Shown: positions 46,210 to 50,000 of the stretch, one piece after another
Layout of the letters: the number at the start of each line of letters is the position of its first letter
Numbering within the stretch: position 1 is the stretch's first letter
DNA from: Sphingomonas sp. IC081
GTDB taxonomy: Bacteria > Pseudomonadota > Alphaproteobacteria > Sphingomonadales > Sphingomonadaceae
Direction of reading: 5' to 3'
NCBI RefSeq assembly: GCF_006874585.1
Contig: NZ_CP029762.1
Span: 797,607-847,606, forward strand
DNA length: 50,000 bases
The notes under the pieces: model-generated
Seen by the model: the letters and a program-made list of their open reading frames with translations, nothing else
What the model was told of the DNA's origin: nothing
Databases searched by the model: none
Program-made: the position numbers and the translations under genes

Positions 46210-47585
46210 CGGGGAAAACTCCATTCAAGGATAGCGGCGGGGCCATCAAAGGCGATCCGCAAGTAACGGGCGGGTCCTGGCGACGGCAGCAGGATAGGAG
46301 AGCCGGACAGGTCCTTCATCTCCCGCACCGTGCGCCACTGCCTGCCGTCATCCGATGCAAGCAGCCGCAACGAAATCGGCGTGACCGGATCGGCCACGCG
46401 CAGTTCGCTAGCGCCGATCCGGCGCCTGCGCCCGGCATCGGCCTGAAGCCATGCACTGCCCTGCACTGGAGAGGCCCAACCGGTGGCGTAATTGTCATCG
46501 CCCGCCAAGGCAGCGGCATGGGCCGCATCCAGCACGGCGGACGCGCTGAGCCGGACAGGCTGCCCGGCACGGCGGCGCATCGCGGTGCCGGGAATATTCG
46601 GCCCGTCATGCGTGGGGCGGACCACCCGCAGGCGCTCTCCCTCGACCACGAGCCGGTCAACCGCGACCTGGCGCCGCACTTTGCCGTCCGCCGAAGGGAA
46701 CGGCAGTGCCTGCCGGTGGTAGAGGATGAAGTCCTGCCCGCCCGCCGCAAAAACCGCATGATGGCCTGGGCTGATCACGCTACGCGCCGCATCGGTGGCA
46801 AGGATCGGCGCGTCCTCCGGCTCGGTGAACGGCCCCAGCGGCGAGGAACCCACAGCGTAGCGAACCTGATAGGTGTCCTTCGTGGTGTTGCCCCAGCTAT
46901 AGGTCAGGAAGTAGCGTCCGCCGCGCTTGAACAGGAACGGGCCTTCGAAATAGTGCAGCGGGGTCACGTCCTGCGGCTCGCCGTCGAACGTCACCATGTC
47001 CGGCTTGAGGCGCACCACATAGCAGCGCCCGTTGACCCAGTTGAGCCCGGAGCCCCAGTAGAGATAGGCGGTGCCGTCATCGTCGATGAAGGCTTCGGCA
47101 TCGATCATATGATAACCCGGCCGGTAATTGCCGGGGATCAGCGGGCGGCCATGATTGGCATCGCGCCATGGCCCGGCCGGGTGCTCTGCCACGCCAACCC
47201 AGACCTCGCTGCCGACCGAGACGTACATCCAGAACCGTCCGTCGCGCCCGCGCACGACCGAAGGCGCCCAGACTTTGCTCTTGTTGGAAGTGGCGCTGGT
47301 GGCCGCCAGCTTGGTCGGCCAGTTCGGCTCAGAGAAGGTCCAGTCGCGAAAATTGCGCGAACGCCAGAGGCCCAGCCGGTCGCCGCCCCAGGGATCCTCT
47401 GTGACGAAGATGAACCACTCGCCCTCATACTGCACGATCGAGGGATCGGCGAAGTAGCCGGGCAGGATCGGATTGCGCGCGCCCGGATCGATCGCCACCG
47501 CTTCCTTTTGCGCTGCCCCGGCAGGAACGACGCCGCCAAGGAGCGCCGCACCCGTGAGGCAAAGTGCCGCTGCAAGACGGATCAT
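46206..47585 (-). CDS. Exported GH43 family glycosidase with C-terminal discoidin-like domain
   Basis: The product is 459 residues from the ATG at 47585, only 3 bp after the transporter stop. A signal peptide ends near residue 24. The five-bladed propeller shows the catalytic base Asp in ILPGYFADPSIV, the pKa-modulating Asp in MIDAEAFIDDDG and the acid Glu in HYFEGPFLFKRGG. Residues about 345-459 form a beta-sandwich of F5/8-type C (carbohydrate-binding) kind. Such enzymes cut alpha-L-arabinofuranosyl, beta-xylosyl or beta-galactosyl linkages. With GH2 and a hexose kinase, an arabinogalactan or galactan side-chain substrate is plausible. Confidence 0.92.
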   Translation of the reverse strand: MIRLAAALCLTGAALLGGVVPAGAAQKEAVAIDPGARNPILPGYFADPSIVQYEGEWFIFVTEDPWGGDRLGLWRSRNFRDWTFSEPNWPTKLAATSATSNKSKVWAPSVVRGRDGRFWMYVSVGSEVWVGVAEHPAGPWRDANHGRPLIPGNYRPGYHMIDAEAFIDDDGTAYLYWGSGLNWVNGRCYVVRLKPDMVTFDGEPQDVTPLHYFEGPFLFKRGGRYFLTYSWGNTTKDTYQVRYAVGSSPLGPFTEPEDAPILATDAARSVISPGHHAVFAAGGQDFILYHRQALPFPSADGKVRRQVAVDRLVVEGERLRVVRPTHDGPNIPGTAMRRRAGQPVRLSASAVLDAAHAAALAGDDNYATGWASPVQGSAWLQADAGRRRRIGASELRVADPVTPISLRLLASDDGRQWRTVREMKDLSGSPILLPSPGPARYLRIAFDGPAAILEWSFPR

Positions 47586-47588
47586 CTC

Positions 47589-48893
47589 TTACATGGCCTC
47601 GCCGATGGCTTCGAGCGAGCGGCGCTTGGTCTCGGGGAAAAACACCAGCACGGCCACGAACTGCAATGCCATCATACCCGCGAAAAGCCAGAACGGCAGG
47701 GCGCGGGCATGCGCGGCCATCAGCGGGAAGCCGAAAGCAATCACCGCATCCATGAACCAGTGAACCGAGGAACCGAGGCTCTGCCCGCGAGCACGCACGT
47801 CGGTGGGGAAGATCTCGCTGATGTAGACCCAGATCACCGCCCCTTGCGAAAAGGCGAAGAACGCGATGAAGCCGATCAGAAGATAGAGCAACCAGCTTTG
47901 CGGCGCACCGCCGCCGAAAATCACCGCGACCCCCGACAGTGCAGCGGTGAGGCCGACCGAGCCGATCAGCAACAGGGTCTTGCGACCGATCCGGTCGATC
48001 ACTGTGAGTGCCAATGCGGTGAACAGCAGGTTGCAAGCGCCGATGACGATGGCCTGGCGGTCCGCCGAAACGCCGGAGAAACCCGCCGCAGCGAAGATGT
48101 CGTTGAGGTAATAGAGGACTGCGTTGATGCCGGAGAGCTGGTTGAATGCGGCAATGGCGATGGCCAGCAGCATCGGTCGGTGGTGCCGCTTCCAGCTGAG
48201 GCGCGGGGCGTGCGCCTGCTCTTCCGCACGGCGCCAGACGGTGATTTCGCCCGCGACATCGGCATTACCCAGCTTGGCGAGCACTGCGGCCGCTTCCGCC
48301 TCGCGCCCCTTGGCGAAAAGCCAGCGCGGGCTGTCTGGAATGGTGCGCATCATTACCAGGAGCACGAGCGCGGGAAGCGCCGTGATGCCGAACTTCACGT
48401 GCCAGTCAAGCGCACCGAGTTCGAGGCTCGATACGAAGTAGTTGCTGAGATAGGCAACCAAAATCCCCAGCACGACGTTAAGCTGGAAGGCGCCGACCAT
48501 CATGCCCCGCCGCTCGGCGGGCGCGATTTCGGCGATATAGACTGGGGCCAGCACCGAAGAAGCCCCGACCGCAAAACCAGCCAGCACCCGCATGATCAGC
48601 AGCATCGCCCAATTCACCGCCAGCAGGCAGCCCACGCCGGAAACGAGATAGAGCAGTGCGATCACTGTCAGCGACGCGCGCGCGCCATAACGGTCCCCGG
48701 GAATACCGGCAAGCAAGGCGCCCGCCAGCGTCCCCCAGAGCGCACTGGAGACGGTAATCCCAACTCCGGTAGCGTCGAGACCGAAAGCAGTGCGGATGCC
48801 TTCCGTTGTTCCGGCGATGACCGCCGTGTCAAAACCGAACAAGAGCCCGGCGAGCGCGCCGACAAGCACGCCCCGGAATAGCGTTACATTCAT
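47589..48893 (-). CDS. MFS sugar:proton symporter (sugar porter family)
   Basis: The product is 434 residues from the ATG at 48893, with GGAAGGG upstream. Twelve membrane segments are seen, with the sugar-porter signatures GDRYGARAS in the 2-3 loop, RVLAGFAVGASSVLAPVYIAE, PDSPRWLFAKGREAEA in the central loop, GINAVLYYLNDI in helix 7 and PETKRRSLEAI at the C-terminal end of helix 12. It imports a monosaccharide with protons, as XylE/GalP do. It is the first gene of the sugar operon, with GH43, GH2 and the kinase behind it. Confidence 0.93.
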   Translation of the reverse strand: MNVTLFRGVLVGALAGLLFGFDTAVIAGTTEGIRTAFGLDATGVGITVSSALWGTLAGALLAGIPGDRYGARASLTVIALLYLVSGVGCLLAVNWAMLLIMRVLAGFAVGASSVLAPVYIAEIAPAERRGMMVGAFQLNVVLGILVAYLSNYFVSSLELGALDWHVKFGITALPALVLLVMMRTIPDSPRWLFAKGREAEAAAVLAKLGNADVAGEITVWRRAEEQAHAPRLSWKRHHRPMLLAIAIAAFNQLSGINAVLYYLNDIFAAAGFSGVSADRQAIVIGACNLLFTALALTVIDRIGRKTLLLIGSVGLTAALSGVAVIFGGGAPQSWLLYLLIGFIAFFAFSQGAVIWVYISEIFPTDVRARGQSLGSSVHWFMDAVIAFGFPLMAAHARALPFWLFAGMMALQFVAVLVFFPETKRRSLEAIGEAM

Positions 48894-49130
48894 CCAAACT
48901 GCCCTTCCCAACCAACATTCTGATTTTACAATATAACCTTAAAGAGCCCCTAGGGTGACACCCCAAAAGGTATCTCCCGCTGCATCTGACACGGCCGCGC
49001 ATGGATAATCTACGAAAACCAGACTGCTGGATTGAAATCGAGCCACCGACATGATCACCATGAACATGGTCCAACCTCTCGTTCGATCACGCGGCTATCT
49101 CCCGCAGGTGGTTACTCGTCCGCCAATGCG
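48894..49130. other. Upstream region of the sugar operon
   Basis: The 237 bases hold no recognisable gene. The dyad GGGTGACACCC lies at 48953-48963, beside an AT-rich stretch (48922-48942). Together they could form the promoter and operator of the operon. No regulator gene adjoins it here. Confidence 0.4.
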
Positions 49131-49346
49131 CTAAGCAGACGCCTTTTCCGTGTCCATCGTGAATGATGCAGCGATCAAGTCAGAAATTGGCTGGAACATC
49201 GATCCCGGACCGCGCCGCACCTCCCACATGAGAAGGGGCACGTGACCGGAAACGTGCGGTATGGGCTCGTCATGCGACTTGATCCCATTCCGGAAATGCC
49301 CTGCCCATAGCTCATAACGAGAGTCTTGCAGTTGAAATGTAGCCAT
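49131..49346 (-). CDS. Unrecognised 71-residue open frame, possibly a gene remnant
   Basis: The frame encodes a 71-residue chain containing ELWAGHFRNGIKSHDEP and MFQPISDLIAASF. I recognise no family. Base composition is lower in GC than the neighbours. Its start codon lies inside the presumed end of the IS66 element, so the first residues come from the element and the rest may be what is left of a gene cut by the insertion. It may equally be non-coding. Confidence 0.25.
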   Translation of the reverse strand: MATFQLQDSRYELWAGHFRNGIKSHDEPIPHVSGHVPLLMWEVRRGPGSMFQPISDLIAASFTMDTEKASA

Positions 49347-50000
49347 CCGGTGAAAGCCGCGGCGTAGCGCGGATCAGGTGGTGATCGAGCGCTGGGTTGG
49401 CTGCCAGTTCCATGGCAGCAGCTCGTCGAGTTGGCGAACCGGATGCTCAGCGATGCGAGCGAGCACGTCCGCGAGCCAAGCCTGGGGATCGATGTCGTTC
49501 AGGCGGGCGGTCTGGATCAAGGTGTAGAGGACAGCCGCGCGCTGACCGCCACGATCGGATCCGCAGAATAGCCAGGCTTTCCGGCCGAGCGGCACGCAAC
49601 GCAGAGCGCGTTCTGCGGCGTTGTTGGTCAGGCAGACCCGGCCGTCGTCGAGGAAGCGGGTGAAGGCGTCCCAGCGCCGGAGCATGTAGTTGATGGCCTT
49701 GGCGAGATCGTGGTTGCGCGACAGCCTGGCGAGTTGGGTGGTGAGCCAGGCGTGAAGCTCGGCCATGAGTGGCCCACTCAGTTCCTGGCGCACAGCGAAC
49801 CGCTCTGCCGCGTCATTACCGTTGATGCCGCGCTCGATATCAAACAAGGCATCGATCCGCTGCACGGCCTCGAGTGCGATCGGGTAGATCATGCCGGCAT
49901 GCTCGCCACGGCCCTTCTTGCGGGCTGCGCTGGCAACGTCGGCGAGCTCGAAGAACTTGCGCCTCGCGTGGGCAAAGCAGCCGGCCTCAAGCACGGGCGC
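49339..50000 (-). mobile_element. End of an IS66-family insertion sequence, running off the window
   Basis: The transposase reading frame and the sequence GTAGCCATCCGGTGAAAGCC from 49339, which has the look of an IS66-type terminal repeat, define the element's end. The other end is beyond 50000, so neither the second repeat nor the 8-bp target duplication can be checked here. Confidence 0.7.
49374..50000 (-). CDS. tnpC: IS66-family transposase (TnpC), C-terminal part
   Basis: The frame is open from the window edge at 50000 to the stop at 49374, giving about 208 C-terminal residues; the N-terminal part with the zinc ribbon and the first catalytic Asp residues lies outside. The segments AGCFAHARRKFFELAD, VCLTNNAAERALRCVPLGRKAWLFCGSDRGGQRAA and WLADVLARIAEHPVRQLDELLPWNW are diagnostic for IS66 TnpC. 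The NNAAER stretch includes the catalytic Glu of the DDE triad. Whether the complete gene is intact cannot be judged. Confidence 0.92.
   Translation of the reverse strand, partial: APVLEAGCFAHARRKFFELADVASAARKKGRGEHAGMIYPIALEAVQRIDALFDIERGINGNDAAERFAVRQELSGPLMAELHAWLTTQLARLSRNHDLAKAINYMLRRWDAFTRFLDDGRVCLTNNAAERALRCVPLGRKAWLFCGSDRGGQRAAVLYTLIQTARLNDIDPQAWLADVLARIAEHPVRQLDELLPWNWQPTQRSITT

Noticed and set aside
46518..48881. Plus-strand open frame of 787 codons across GH43 and sugar-porter genes
   Set aside because: It spans two convincing minus-strand genes and has shadow-type composition.

Overview
The window is high-GC DNA read as a chromosomal or large-replicon segment of an alphaproteobacterium, most likely a sphingomonad (Novosphingobium/Sphingobium-like). 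The reasons are two long TonB-dependent receptors, repeated acyl-CoA, SDR and Rieske genes, dense GC-rich coding with very long antisense shadow frames, many GTG starts with 4-bp GTGA overlaps, and a 27-bp inverted repeat of a kind I recall from sphingomonad genomes. The organism call is inference. I could not run searches; family names come from motifs read in the translations.

Layout. (1) 1-9.3 kb: a DJ-1/PfpI protein, a broken zinc-metalloprotease gene that has lost its catalytic segment, an Lrp/AsnC regulator with its own inverted-repeat operator, a TonB receptor, an exported M20 amidohydrolase and a small M24 peptidase. This looks like a peptide or amide uptake and hydrolysis locus. (2) 9.4-31 kb: a semialdehyde dehydrogenase with a 3-oxoadipyl-CoA-type thiolase; a divergent alkylsulfatase; an operon of isomerase-like crotonase, FadB-like bifunctional enzyme, iron alcohol dehydrogenase and thioesterase; an MFS carrier with a crotonase; a double-SDR fusion and a divergent single SDR; an ADP-forming acyl-CoA synthetase with a DmdC-like acyl-CoA dehydrogenase; a second TonB receptor; and an outer-membrane beta-barrel protein. 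(3) 31-42 kb: a Baeyer-Villiger monooxygenase, a pair of acyl-CoA dehydrogenases, an SMP-30 lactonase-type protein and a carboxymuconolactone-decarboxylase-like protein, all on the minus strand, then an IclR-type regulator, and divergently an AMP-forming acyl-CoA synthetase, a thiolase and a Rieske oxygenase. (4) 42-48.9 kb: a tightly coupled sugar operon (sugar porter, GH43, GH2 beta-galactosidase, ROK kinase). (5) 49.3-50 kb: the end of an IS66-family element running off the window.

How it may work together. Regions 2 and 3 supply every step type of a cyclic alcohol/ketone route: SDR (alcohol to ketone), Baeyer-Villiger monooxygenase (ketone to lactone), SMP-30 protein (lactone opening), iron alcohol dehydrogenase and aldehyde dehydrogenase (hydroxy acid to diacid), acyl-CoA synthetases, acyl-CoA dehydrogenases, crotonases/FadB and a PcaF-like thiolase. 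The logic is that of cyclohexanol breakdown, built from different protein families and spread over several operons. The strongest novel signal is a 16-bp imperfect palindrome (consensus close to TATCACATCCGTGATA). I found it by eye eleven times between 12.1 and 37.9 kb, each time in an intergenic gap in front of these operons, and not in the flanking peptide and sugar regions. The only regulator inside that block is the IclR-type protein at 36.95-37.73 kb, and the one perfect copy lies at its divergent promoter. I propose a previously undescribed regulon tying the dispersed operons into one pathway.
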